Positions 25,735 through 35,433 of a DNA stretch of 35,433 nucleotides are shown piece by piece. The stretch comes from Hyphomicrobiaceae bacterium (lineage in GTDB: Bacteria; Pseudomonadota; Alphaproteobacteria; Rhizobiales; Aestuariivirgaceae): contig OMIC01000014.1 of assembly GCA_900298995.1 (NCBI GenBank), positions 1 through 35,433 of the forward strand, given 5' to 3'. Numbering within the stretch: the stretch's first letter is position 1; each line of letters starts with the position of its first letter. Below the pieces are notes generated by a model, which made no database searches, was not told the DNA's origin, and worked only from the letters and a program-made list of their open reading frames with translations. Position numbers and translations under genes: made by a program.

Positions 25735-26727
25735 TCAAGCCGATTTCTTCTTGCGGGCCTTCATCTCGCGCTCCAGCACCAGTCCGCTTCCGATCTTGTG
25801 CTTTCTGAAAACCTTCATCATGTCGACGAGCACCGCATTCCGCTTGGCTTCGATCGCGGCGACGCTGCGGCCATTGGCCTGTGCCTCGCAGCCTTCGACA
25901 AGGCGCCTCTCGAGCGTTTCGTTCCATTTCGGGAATTTGAGATCGGTCCAGTCCAATTCAAGGGTCGGATCGAACTGCTTGATGAAATCGCGCATGCCGC
26001 CCGGGCCGCCGGCGAGGTGATAGGTGAGGAAGGAGCCCATGAAGGCCCAGCGCATACCGGCCGAAAAGACGATTGAATCGTCGATGTCGCCCGTCGTGCC
26101 GATATCCTTGTTGAGAATATGCAGGGCCTCGCGCCACAGGGCTTCCTGCAGGCGGTCGCAGATGTAGCCCATGATTTCCTTCTTGAGGCGCAGCACATGC
26201 ATGCCGATCGACTCGAAATAGACGCCGGCCCGGTCCATGACCTCCGCGGATGTTTTCGCACCCGGCACGGTTTCGACGAGCGGCAGAAGGTAGACCGGAT
26301 TGAAGGGGTGTCCGATGATCACCCGGTCCGGATGTTTGCACTGGCTCTGGAGATTGGTTGGCAGAAAGCCCGACGAAGACGATGAGATGATGACATGCGG
26401 CGCCGCAATGGCATCGATGTCTCGGAACAGTTTGATCTTGAGGTCCTCGCGCTCGGGCGCAGCCTCATGGATGAAATCAGCCTTTGAGGCCATCTTCGCA
26501 AGATCGGTCGTGAAGCTGAGCTTGCCTTTTTTCTTCGGCTTGCCGAGCAGCGCCTCGAGCGAGGGCCAGGCGGTCTTGATCTGAGCCTTGAGCCTGGCCT
26601 CGGCGGCTGGAGAGACGTCATAGGCGATGACGTCGAAGCCTCGGAACAGGAGCCGCGCCGCCCATCCGGCTCCTATGAGGCCGGTGCCCGCGATGCCGAC
26701 GGTCTTGATGGCCTTGGTTTTTGCCAT
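25735..26727 (-). CDS. lcdH: L-carnitine 3-dehydrogenase
   Basis: This 330-residue member of the 3-hydroxyacyl-CoA dehydrogenase superfamily has GIAGTGLIGAGWA (GxGxxG, 14-19) for NAD, SSSSSGFLPTNLQ (115-127), and the catalytic His in IIGHPFNPVYLLPLVE (H140, with E152). This pattern and the lone NAD-plus-C-terminal-domain architecture are those of carnitine 3-dehydrogenase (EC 1.1.1.108), which makes 3-dehydrocarnitine. In several bacteria this enzyme is fused to a C-terminal betainyl-CoA thioesterase; here the protein ends in a Lys-rich tail (KARKKKSA) with no thioesterase domain. It is one base after the BKACE gene, whose product would cleave 3-dehydrocarnitine. The pairing makes the assignment firm. 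Confidence 0.88.
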   Translation of the reverse strand: MAKTKAIKTVGIAGTGLIGAGWAARLLFRGFDVIAYDVSPAAEARLKAQIKTAWPSLEALLGKPKKKGKLSFTTDLAKMASKADFIHEAAPEREDLKIKLFRDIDAIAAPHVIISSSSSGFLPTNLQSQCKHPDRVIIGHPFNPVYLLPLVETVPGAKTSAEVMDRAGVYFESIGMHVLRLKKEIMGYICDRLQEALWREALHILNKDIGTTGDIDDSIVFSAGMRWAFMGSFLTYHLAGGPGGMRDFIKQFDPTLELDWTDLKFPKWNETLERRLVEGCEAQANGRSVAAIEAKRNAVLVDMMKVFRKHKIGSGLVLEREMKARKKKSA

Positions 26728-26728
26728 G

Positions 26729-27622
26729 TCAGGATTTCCTTGGCGAAAGTTTGAGAATCGCGCGGCCGTCGTCCGGGCTGGCCACCTTGCTGCCGAGGAT
26801 CTCGATGATCTTCACGGCTTTCTCCACCAGCGTGCCGTTCGAGGCATAGACGCCTTTCTCGAGCCAGAGATTGTCTTCGAGACCGACGCGGACATGGCCG
26901 CCCAGCAACACGGCCTGGGCGACGGCCGGGAACTCGTTCCGGCCGATGCCGAAGGCAGCCCAGACCGCGTCCTTCGGTAACTGCGCCTTCTGATAGGCCA
27001 TCGTCTCGCTGTCATAGGGCGCGCCCCATGGAATGCCGAGGCAAAGCTGGAACAGGGGAGGGCCTTCGATCAGACCCTCGGCGCAAAGTTGCTTGGCAAA
27101 CCATAGGTTGCCGGAATCGAAGATTTCCATCTCCGGCTTCACCCCATAGGATTTGATCAGCCGGGCCTGCTCGCGCAGCTGAGTGGGGGTCTGGACGACG
27201 ATGGCGTTGCCATCGCCGAAATTCAGTGTGCCGCAGTCCAGCGTGCAGAGTTCGGGGCGCAATTCCTTCACATGAATCAGCCGCTCCTCGGGGCCGACGC
27301 AATCGGTTCCCGGTCCGAAGTCGAGCGGTTTCTCACCTGGTCCGATCTCGACGTCGCCGCCCATGCCGGCGGTCAGGTTGATGATGACGTCCTTGTTGCG
27401 GTCGCGAATGCGCTCCATCACCTCACGGTAGTAGGCCACCTTGCGGGAGCCCTTGCCGGTTGAGGGCTCGCGGACATGGCAGTGCACGACGGTTGCACCG
27501 GCGGACGCTGCCTCGAGAGCGGAATTGGCGATCTGCTCGGGCGTCACCGGAATGGCGGGGTGCTTGCCGACGGTGTCGCCGGCGCCTGTGACGGCACAGG
27601 TGATGATGACTTTGGGCTGCAT
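26729..27622 (-). CDS. Beta-keto acid cleavage enzyme (BKACE/DUF849), probable dehydrocarnitine cleavage enzyme
   Basis: This 297-residue TIM-barrel protein of the BKACE family combines a beta-keto acid with acetyl-CoA to give acetoacetate and a new acyl-CoA. The Zn ligands are clear: H47 and H49 in [15 protein letters not shown], and E230 in [10 protein letters not shown], at the same spacing as in Kce (His46/His48/Glu230 from memory). [11 protein letters not shown] at the N-terminus is canonical. Adjacency to L-carnitine dehydrogenase points to 3-dehydrocarnitine as substrate, giving betainyl-CoA plus acetoacetate. It has an AGGAG ribosome binding site 9 bp upstream and is the first gene of the operon. 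Confidence 0.88.
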   Translation of the reverse strand: MQPKVIITCAVTGAGDTVGKHPAIPVTPEQIANSALEAASAGATVVHCHVREPSTGKGSRKVAYYREVMERIRDRNKDVIINLTAGMGGDVEIGPGEKPLDFGPGTDCVGPEERLIHVKELRPELCTLDCGTLNFGDGNAIVVQTPTQLREQARLIKSYGVKPEMEIFDSGNLWFAKQLCAEGLIEGPPLFQLCLGIPWGAPYDSETMAYQKAQLPKDAVWAAFGIGRNEFPAVAQAVLLGGHVRVGLEDNLWLEKGVYASNGTLVEKAVKIIEILGSKVASPDDGRAILKLSPRKS

Positions 27623-27675
27623 GGGCCTGCTCCTGTTTCAGGCGCCGAAACTAAGCCCTTCCGTCATCTCTCGAT

Positions 27676-27690
27676 AGGCTTTTTTCGCCT
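27676..27690 (-). repeat. Short hairpin at the start of the carnitine operon transcript
   Basis: On the minus strand this reads AGGCGAAAAAAGCCT, a 4-bp stem (AGGC/GCCT) with an A-rich loop. It lies directly after the predicted -10 box, near where transcription of the operon would begin. A 5' stabilising stem is possible; a role as a terminator is unlikely because no U-run follows on this strand. Confidence 0.35.
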
Positions 27691-27693
27691 CGG

Positions 27694-27723
27694 ATTATGC
27701 ATTTTCCGGCATGGTCCTGCCAG
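27694..27723 (-). promoter_or_regulatory. Candidate sigma-70-type promoter of the carnitine operon
   Basis: Read on the minus strand, CTGGCA (27723-27718) and CATAAT (27699-27694) are separated by 18 bp: 4 of 6 and 5 of 6 matches to consensus. The first codon of the BKACE gene is about 70 bp downstream. The only other gene before it on this strand (DUF4864) ends just upstream of the -35 box. No obvious operator palindrome overlaps it. Confidence 0.5.
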
Positions 27724-27728
27724 CTTCA

Positions 27729-28145
27729 TCAGGTGTTGAGATCGGGTGCCCGGACAAGAGCGCAACCGCTGATCTGCCAGCTGCCGTCCGCCTGGCGCTC
27801 AAAACTGTAGATTGCCTCATAGGTGAGCCCGTCCGGCCCGAGGAGGGTTACCTTCTGGAAGGGGCGGCCATCTGCCGCTGTTCCGGTCTCGCCGAAGCTG
27901 TAGGACTGAGGCCGGTAGACCGGCTGATAGCCACGGCGCACCATGTCCATGAAGATCTCGGGGTTGGGAAAGATGCGGCGGATGCTGGGGCTGGCATAGC
28001 CATAGGCGGCCGCCCCGTCATCTGCCCGGAAAGCGTCGATCTGGGCTGAAATCACTGCCTGGAAAGCACCGGCGTCGGGTGTCTCGGCCCGGACGGGGCC
28101 GTTGGTGAGCAGGAAGGAAGCGAACAGTCCGGCGAGGAGGCGCAT
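27729..28145 (-). CDS. DUF4864 family secreted protein
   Basis: This 138-residue protein has a signal peptide ([20 protein letters not shown], cleavage likely after residue 20). A small domain follows that I recognise as DUF4864: [28 protein letters not shown], then [12 protein letters not shown] and a beta-rich end [14 protein letters not shown]. The fold resembles NTF2-like proteins. Function is unknown; export to the periplasm is expected. The open frame continues far upstream into the coxS region, but the signal peptide fixes the start. It is divergent from the cox cluster and lies upstream of the carnitine operon on the same strand. Confidence 0.82.
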   Translation of the reverse strand: MRLLAGLFASFLLTNGPVRAETPDAGAFQAVISAQIDAFRADDGAAAYGYASPSIRRIFPNPEIFMDMVRRGYQPVYRPQSYSFGETGTAADGRPFQKVTLLGPDGLTYEAIYSFERQADGSWQISGCALVRAPDLNT

Positions 28146-28395
28146 GCTGACATCCTGGTTGGGTCTGTTGTGGAGTACGCGCACCCCTCCTGCATGGTTC
28201 AACTGGCCGGTGTGCGATGCAGCAAAAGCCTGAGCAGTCGTTTTCGGAGGGTGCAGTCCAAAAGCCGCACTTGACGCTGGTGCAATGACGGATGAGTATC
28301 CGCTATGGAAAAGGGCGATAAGCCAATACCGGGTCTTGCGTTGACCCAGCGTCAGCGCTCGAATCTGGTACTTGGGGTGCAATTCTGGGAGGAAA
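28146..28395. other. Divergent intergenic region between the DUF4864 gene and the cox cluster
   Basis: At about 250 bp this is the longest gene-free stretch. It must hold the promoters of both flanking units. TTGACG at 28271-28276 and TTGACC at 28341-28346 are possible plus-strand -35 boxes for the cox operon, but neither has a good -10 box at 16-18 bp. No convincing sigma-54 element or long palindrome is visible. A GGGAGG ribosome binding site (28387-28392) precedes coxS. Confidence 0.4.
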
Positions 28396-28398
28396 ATG

Positions 28399-28863
<465 letters not shown>

Positions 28864-28881
28864 TCAGGGGAGAAGCAAGCC

Positions 28882-31248
<2,367 letters not shown>

Positions 31249-31265
31249 GGCAGGAGGACAGAGAA

Positions 31266-32057
31266 ATGGAAAACTTCACATATCATCGTCCTGCCTCGGC
31301 TGCCGATGCGGCGGCCGCCATGAAGGGCGCCAAGGATGGCAAGTATCTCTCCGGCGGCCAGACGCTCATCCCGGCCCTCAAGCAGGGGCTCGCGTCTCCT
31401 TCCGATATCATTGATCTCGGGGGCCTCAAGAACAGTGGCGTGACGGTTGGGGCAACGGTCGTCATCAAGGCTGGTACGACCCATGCCGAGGTGGCCGCCG
31501 ATGCTGGTCTGAGGAAGGCCATTCCCGGCCTTTCGGCGCTGGCGGGCGGCATTGGCGATCCGCATGTGCGGCACCGCGGCACCATTGGGGGTTCAATCGC
31601 CAACAATGATCCGGCGGCGGATTACCCGGCTGCCTGCCTTGGGCTCGGCGCGACCATCCACACCTCGAAGCGCAAGATCGCTGCGGGTGACTTCTTCACC
31701 GGAATGTTCTCGACCGCTCTCGAAGAGGGTGAGATCGTGACCGCAGTGGAGTTCCCCATCCCGAAGAAATGCGGCTATGCCAAGTTCCCCAATCCGGCCT
31801 CGCTCTATGCTATGGTCGGTGTCATGGCGGCACAGCTGGCCGATGGATCGCCGCGGGTGGCAGTCACGGGCGCCGGCGCCGGTGTGTTCCGTGCCACAGC
31901 CATGGAGGCTGCTCTCGCCAAGGATTTCTCCGCGGCTGCCCTCAACGGCGTCGCAGTGGCGGCCAAGGGTCTCAACAGCGACCTTCATGCCTCGGCTGAT
32001 TACCGCGCGCACTTGATCACGGTCATGGCCAAGCGGGCGGTCGAGAAGGCCAAGTAA
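31266..32057 (+). CDS. coxM: CO dehydrogenase-type medium subunit, FAD-binding
   Basis: This 263-residue flavin subunit has an N-terminal FAD_binding_5 domain with LSGGQTLIP (28-36) and the RHRGTIGGSIANNDPAADYPA motif (about 103-122) for the pyrophosphate and isoalloxazine. A CO_deh_flav_C domain follows. It receives electrons from CoxS and delivers them to the quinone pool or another acceptor at the membrane. The start is the ATG with GGAGG 9 bp upstream. The gene order S-L-M differs from the M-S-L order of the classic form I coxMSL operons. Confidence 0.92.
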   Translation: MENFTYHRPASAADAAAAMKGAKDGKYLSGGQTLIPALKQGLASPSDIIDLGGLKNSGVTVGATVVIKAGTTHAEVAADAGLRKAIPGLSALAGGIGDPHVRHRGTIGGSIANNDPAADYPAACLGLGATIHTSKRKIAAGDFFTGMFSTALEEGEIVTAVEFPIPKKCGYAKFPNPASLYAMVGVMAAQLADGSPRVAVTGAGAGVFRATAMEAALAKDFSAAALNGVAVAAKGLNSDLHASADYRAHLITVMAKRAVEKAK

Positions 32058-32110
32058 GGCCCCAGACTTGCGAGTTCGGGGCCCGCGGGTGTACTCGCGG
32101 GCCTCTTTCG
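32058..32110 (+). terminator. Competing hairpins between coxM and coxD, possible attenuator or partial terminator
   Basis: GGCCCC (32058-32063) can pair with GGGGCC (32078-32083). The overlapping GGCCCGCG (32080-32087) can instead pair with CGCGGGCC (32096-32103), followed by a TCTTTCGTTT tail. The first stem begins one base after the coxM stop codon. The second looks like a weak intrinsic terminator, which would lower expression of the maturation genes relative to the structural ones. Confidence 0.5.
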
Positions 32111-32159
32111 TTTCCTGGGTTGGGGGCTGCGGCCATTGGGTGGCCAGGGGGAAGATTTC

Positions 32160-33083
32160 ATGACGAAGCAGGTGCCGACAAGCATCGACGACACGCTGAA
32201 GCTGCTGAGATCGACCGGCTATGTCGCCGGGCGTGTCCTCGCGACCGTCGCCTTCCTGTCTCTCAAGATGGGCCGCCCGCTGTTTCTCGAGGGCGAGGCC
32301 GGTGTCGGCAAGACCGAGATCGCCAAGGTGCTGGCCGAGACTCTCGGCCGCAAGCTGATCCGGCTGCAATGCTACGAGGGCCTCGACATCAGCTCGGCCG
32401 TCTACGAGTGGAACTACGCTGCTCAGATGATCGAGATCCGGCTGGCGGAAGCCTCTGGCGAACTGGACAGGGGGCGCCTTGGCCAGGACATCTTTGCCGA
32501 GCGTTTCCTGATCCGCCGGGCCCTGCTGCAGGCCCTCGACGCGCCCAAGGGTGAGGCGCCTGTGCTGCTGATCGACGAGCTTGACCGCACCGACGAGGCC
32601 TTCGAGGCCTTCCTGCTTGAGGTCCTGTCGGATTTCCAGGTGACCATCCCGGAGCTTGGCACCATCAGGGCCGCGGAACCTCCCATCGTCATCATTACCT
32701 CCAACCGGACCCGTGAAGTGCATGACGCGCTGAAACGCCGCTGCCTCTATCATTGGGTCGGGTACCCGGATGCCCGGCGCGAGCTCGAAATCGTCAGGGC
32801 CCGGCGTCCCGGAGCCTCCGAGACGCTGGCGCAGGAGGTTGTGTTGTTCGTTCAGTCGCTGCGCGGGGGCGACCTCTACAAGGCACCAGGTGTCGCCGAG
32901 ACGCTGGACTGGGTGACGGCGCTGCATGAACTCGACGCCATGTCGCTCGACCCGCAGACGGTGAATGACACGCTGGGCGTGCTGCTCAAGTATCAGGACG
33001 ACATCAGCCGCATGCAGGGCACCGAGGCCAAGCGCATCCTTGACCAGATCAAGGATGAAATCCGGACGATGGCACATACATAA
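32160..33083 (+). CDS. coxD: CoxD-like MoxR-family AAA+ ATPase
   Basis: This 307-residue AAA+ chaperone-like ATPase has Walker A GEAGVGKT (45-52), Walker B LLIDELDR (136-143) and sensor I in VIITSNRTREV. The MoxR/CoxD group works with VWA proteins; in the classic cox system CoxD matures the Mo-Cu centre by a sulfur- and copper-insertion step. The start is at the ATG before TKQVPT, with a GGGGGAAG site upstream. It is 102 bp after coxM and 5 bp before coxE, so it and coxE form a translationally linked pair. Confidence 0.9.
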   Translation: MTKQVPTSIDDTLKLLRSTGYVAGRVLATVAFLSLKMGRPLFLEGEAGVGKTEIAKVLAETLGRKLIRLQCYEGLDISSAVYEWNYAAQMIEIRLAEASGELDRGRLGQDIFAERFLIRRALLQALDAPKGEAPVLLIDELDRTDEAFEAFLLEVLSDFQVTIPELGTIRAAEPPIVIITSNRTREVHDALKRRCLYHWVGYPDARRELEIVRARRPGASETLAQEVVLFVQSLRGGDLYKAPGVAETLDWVTALHELDAMSLDPQTVNDTLGVLLKYQDDISRMQGTEAKRILDQIKDEIRTMAHT

Positions 33084-33088
33084 AGGCG

Positions 33089-34339
33089 ATGAATCCCTTT
33101 TCGACACCCGCCAACCAGAACCAACGCCCGCTGTCGGGGCGACTGGCGGACAACATCATGCATTTTGCCCGCGTGTTGCGCGAGGCGGGCATACCGGTAG
33201 GGCCTGGAGCCGTGCTTGACGCCCTTGATGCGGCGATGATGGGCTCTCTGCGGACCCGGGACGACTTCTACTGGACACTGCACGCGGTCTTTGTCAAACG
33301 ACGCGACCAGCGCGAGGTGTTCGATCAGGCGTTCCATGTCTTCTGGAAGAAGCCCAAGATGCTGGAGCAGCTCATGCAGCTGTTCTTTCATCAGGTTGCA
33401 CGCGATGCCGGCGAGAAGGCAAAGCAGGCGGGGTTCCGGCGTCTTGCCGAGGCGATGTTCGACGCGCGGGAGAGCCAGAGCCAGCAGCGCGAAAAGAAGG
33501 ATGACATCGAAATTGACGCAAGTTTCACGGCCTCGGCGCAGGAAGTGTTGCGGCGCAAGGACTTCGAGCAGATGACCGTTGCCGAGCAGGCCGAGGCGCG
33601 CGCCGCGATCGCCCGCCTCCGCCTGCTCCGAAGCGAGATCATGACGAGGCGCTGGCAGCATGCGCAGGATGGTGCGGCCATTGACATGCGCCGGACGCTG
33701 AAGGGTTCGATGCGGGCGGGTGGACATTTCATCGATCTTGCGCGTCGAGAGAAGGCTTGGCGTGAGCCGCCACTGGTGGTGCTCTGTGACATATCTGGCT
33801 CTTGTTCAAACTATTCGCGCATGTTCCTGCACTTCCTCCATGCACTCACCAATGATCGCGACCGTGTGCAGGTCTTCCTGTTTGGCACCAGGCTGACCAA
33901 CGTGACGAGGGAGCTCAAGCGCCGTGACATCGACGAGGCCATGGCAAAGGTCTCGGGGGCCGTGAAGGACTGGTCCGGTGGCACCCGGATCGGAACGTCG
34001 CTGCGCGAGTTCAACTACCGCTGGGCGCGTCGGGTGCTCACGCAGGGTGCGGAAGTGTTGATCATGACCGATGGCCTCGATCGCGAGGACACCGACACGC
34101 TGGCCAATGAAATGGAGCGGCTGCGCCGCCAGACAAAACGCATCATCTGGCTGAACCCGTTGTTGCGCTATGACGGGTTTGAGGCCGTGGCCGGCGGAAT
34201 CCGTGCCATGATGCCCCACGTCGACGAGTTCCGGCCTGTTCATTCCCTCGACAGTCTGCGTGATCTGGTGGTTGCGCTTGCCGGTCCCGCGTCGGGTGGG
34301 CACGGCGCGCGGAACTGGATTCGCAAGGCTTTGCATTAG
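33089..34339 (+). CDS. coxE: CoxE-like von Willebrand factor A domain protein
   Basis: This 416-residue protein of the CoxE family has a charged, Gln/Lys-rich, probably helical region (about 120-165). A VWA domain follows with the MIDAS motif D234-I-S-G-S, TRIGTSLREF as the second metal loop and an MTDGLDRED strand. CoxE partners the CoxD AAA+ ATPase in cofactor maturation of CO-dehydrogenase-like enzymes. It immediately follows coxD and precedes the XdhC-type genes by 11 bp, with an AGGAGGT ribosome binding site for the next gene. No signal peptide is seen, so it acts in the cytosol. Confidence 0.9.
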   Translation: MNPFSTPANQNQRPLSGRLADNIMHFARVLREAGIPVGPGAVLDALDAAMMGSLRTRDDFYWTLHAVFVKRRDQREVFDQAFHVFWKKPKMLEQLMQLFFHQVARDAGEKAKQAGFRRLAEAMFDARESQSQQREKKDDIEIDASFTASAQEVLRRKDFEQMTVAEQAEARAAIARLRLLRSEIMTRRWQHAQDGAAIDMRRTLKGSMRAGGHFIDLARREKAWREPPLVVLCDISGSCSNYSRMFLHFLHALTNDRDRVQVFLFGTRLTNVTRELKRRDIDEAMAKVSGAVKDWSGGTRIGTSLREFNYRWARRVLTQGAEVLIMTDGLDREDTDTLANEMERLRRQTKRIIWLNPLLRYDGFEAVAGGIRAMMPHVDEFRPVHSLDSLRDLVVALAGPASGGHGARNWIRKALH

Positions 34340-34350
34340 GAGGTCCTGGC

Positions 34351-34674
34351 ATGGCGGCATCCGACCATACCATTCTCGAACAAGCGGCGCGCTGGCTGGG
34401 CGAGGGCCGCAAGGTGGCACTTGCGACGGTGGTGGAGACGTGGGGCTCAGCACCCCAGCCGGTCGGAAGCCAACTGGCCATCGATGCGGAGGGGAACTTC
34501 ATCGGTTCGGTTTCCGGGGGGTGCGTCGAGGGCGCGGTGGTCACGGAGGCATTGGATGTGATTTCCTCTGGCGCGCCGCGACTGATGCAGTTCGGCGTGG
34601 CGGATGAGACCGCCTGGAAGGTGGGGTTGGCGTGCGGCGGCCGTATTGCCGTCTACGTGGAGCCGGTGACGTGA
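34351..34674 (+). CDS. XdhC/CoxI-family N-terminal-domain protein (molybdenum cofactor insertion)
   Basis: This 107-residue stand-alone version of the N-terminal XdhC_CoxI domain carries the hallmarks SVSGGCVEGAVV and VGLACGGRIAVYVEP. XdhC-type proteins bind the molybdenum cofactor and guide its sulfuration and insertion into xanthine-oxidase-family enzymes. Here the C-terminal Rossmann domain is a separate gene whose GTG start overlaps this stop codon by 4 bp (GTGA), so the pair likely form a complex replacing the single fused protein. An AGGAGGT site lies 5 bp before the ATG. Confidence 0.88.
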   Translation: MAASDHTILEQAARWLGEGRKVALATVVETWGSAPQPVGSQLAIDAEGNFIGSVSGGCVEGAVVTEALDVISSGAPRLMQFGVADETAWKVGLACGGRIAVYVEPVT

Positions 34675-35339
34675 GGCGGCAGGTACTCGACGGACTTCTG
34701 GAGGCGCGCGCCCAGCGCAGGGCAGTCGCCCTGATTACCGATCTGGCGAGCGGCGCGCAGCGTCTGGTACCTCGGAGCGAGGCTGCCAGGGATGCGCTCG
34801 CCGACAGGCTCGAGGAAGCCTTCCGCTTCGATCAGTCCAGCAGTCATGACGGCCAGTTCATCAACGTTCACAACCCGCCGCTTCGCCTGGTGATCATTGG
34901 CGCGGTCCACATCGCACAGTCGGTCATACCGATCGCACAGCAACTCGGTTACGACATAACAGTGATCGACCCGCGGGGTGCCTTCGCCACCGGCGCACGG
35001 TTTCCGGGTGTGATGCTTCACGATGAATGGCCAGATGAGGTGATCCCGACCATCGGTCTTGATCCCCGTACTGCTCTCATCGCTCTGACCCATGATCCGA
35101 AAATCGACGATCCGGCCCTGAAACTGGCGCTCGCGTCGGATGTTTTCTACATTGGTGCACTGGGCTCACGTAAAACGCAGGGCTCGCGTGTGGCGCGTCT
35201 GCGTGAGACGGGATTTGCGGAGGCCGATGTCACGCGAATCCGCGGCCCTATCGGCCTTGATATCGGGGCGCGGGGTGCGCCGGAGATTGCCGTGTCGATC
35301 ATGGCGGAAATGACACGCGCGCTGCGCCTCGGGGCTTGA
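34671..35339 (+). CDS. XdhC/CoxI-family C-terminal Rossmann-domain protein
   Basis: This 222-residue protein starts at GTG overlapping the previous stop; the longer frame starting at 34632 has no supporting signal. It contains the XdhC_C Rossmann segment LRLVIIGAVHIAQSVIPIAQQLGYDITVIDPR and YIGALGSRKTQGSRVARL, then a PIGLDIGARGAPEIAVSIMAE tail, as in full-length XdhC. The first 70 residues resemble the region linking the two XdhC domains. Together with the preceding gene it would serve molybdenum-cofactor maturation for the CoxSLM enzyme. It lies 1 bp before the next gene. Confidence 0.88.
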   Translation: MRRQVLDGLLEARAQRRAVALITDLASGAQRLVPRSEAARDALADRLEEAFRFDQSSSHDGQFINVHNPPLRLVIIGAVHIAQSVIPIAQQLGYDITVIDPRGAFATGARFPGVMLHDEWPDEVIPTIGLDPRTALIALTHDPKIDDPALKLALASDVFYIGALGSRKTQGSRVARLRETGFAEADVTRIRGPIGLDIGARGAPEIAVSIMAEMTRALRLGA

Positions 35340-35340
35340 G

Positions 35341-35433
35341 ATGAACTTTGGGGAGCTGCCGCTTGCGGAGGCTGAGGGGGCAATCCTCGCCCACACGGTG
35401 AAGCACCGCGATGGCATGTTCAAGAAGGGCCGG
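35341..35433 (+). CDS. N-terminal fragment of a molybdopterin-binding/MobA-like cofactor protein
   Basis: Thirty-one codons are present before the window ends. The opening MNFGELPLAEAEGAILAHTV matches, by recollection, the N-terminus of bifunctional molybdopterin-binding/nucleotidyltransferase proteins found beside cox and xdh genes. These attach cytidine to molybdopterin (MocA-like) to make the MCD cofactor that CoxL needs. It begins 1 bp after the XdhC-type gene. The nucleotidyltransferase domain is outside the window, so this call rests on the short N-terminus and context. Confidence 0.65.
   Translation, partial: MNFGELPLAEAEGAILAHTVKHRDGMFKKGR

Noticed and set aside
31593-33107. Open frame of 504 codons antisense to coxM-coxD
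   Set aside because: It spans two real genes and the hairpin region between them; no domain is visible.
34340-34680. Frameshift in a single xdhC gene
   Set aside because: The GTG start overlaps the stop cleanly, both parts keep all their motifs, and the break falls at the domain boundary, so a natural split is the better explanation.

Overview
The window is GC-rich (roughly 60-65% by eye) and densely coded, with no intergenic gap over about 250 bp. It looks like chromosomal DNA of an alphaproteobacterium, most likely order Hyphomicrobiales. The reasons are the complete liv operon with a small DUF6867-type membrane gene, the split XdhC/CoxI genes beside an aerobic CO-dehydrogenase-like cluster, and the carnitine catabolic genes. 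I see no rRNA, tRNA, CRISPR array, insertion sequence or prophage gene.

Layout. (1) 1-2663, plus strand: the tail of an unidentified gene, a HpcH/HpaI aldolase, a nicotinate phosphoribosyltransferase and a periplasmic L,D-transpeptidase. (2) 2673-10920, minus strand: purB, then a branched-chain amino-acid-type ABC transporter read as livH-livM-livG-livF-DUF6867, followed by two paralogous substrate-binding proteins separated by an intrinsic terminator. (3) 11095-15980, plus strand: a PadR-family regulator, a periplasmic adaptor and an RND efflux pump. The upstream region carries nested inverted repeats that look like PadR operators. (4) 16038-20874: assorted genes, namely a small secreted four-cysteine protein, a class I aminotransferase, a small lipoprotein, a DadA-like FAD oxidoreductase, an SRPBCC-domain membrane protein and an SDR dehydrogenase. 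(5) 20885-27622, minus strand: a tight six-gene operon read as BKACE - L-carnitine dehydrogenase - SDR - acyl-CoA dehydrogenase - ADP-forming acyl-CoA synthetase - CaiD-like hydratase. (6) 27729-28145: a DUF4864 secreted protein. (7) 28399-35433, plus strand: form II CO-dehydrogenase-like genes coxS-coxL-coxM, the maturation genes coxD (MoxR AAA+) and coxE (VWA), two half-length XdhC/CoxI genes, and the start of a molybdopterin-binding/MobA-like gene running off the end.

The most interesting system is the operon in region 5. CaiD-type hydratase, acyl-CoA dehydrogenase and acyl-CoA ligase could convert gamma-butyrobetaine or crotonobetaine to L-carnitinyl-CoA. L-carnitine dehydrogenase and a BKACE enzyme would then take L-carnitine to acetoacetate and betainyl-CoA. 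No betainyl-CoA thioesterase is present, either as a gene or as a fusion. This raises the possibility that the ADP-forming synthetase runs in reverse, releasing glycine betaine and making ATP. That step is inference, not observation.

Region 7 encodes a molybdenum hydroxylase with the AYRGAGR (form II) active-site loop and most of its dedicated maturation set, so a functional enzyme is likely although its substrate is uncertain. Several non-coding structures also merit attention: overlapping inverted repeats upstream of padR, a perfect 18-bp palindrome after the RND pump, mutually exclusive hairpins at 16421-16462, and competing hairpins between coxM and coxD.
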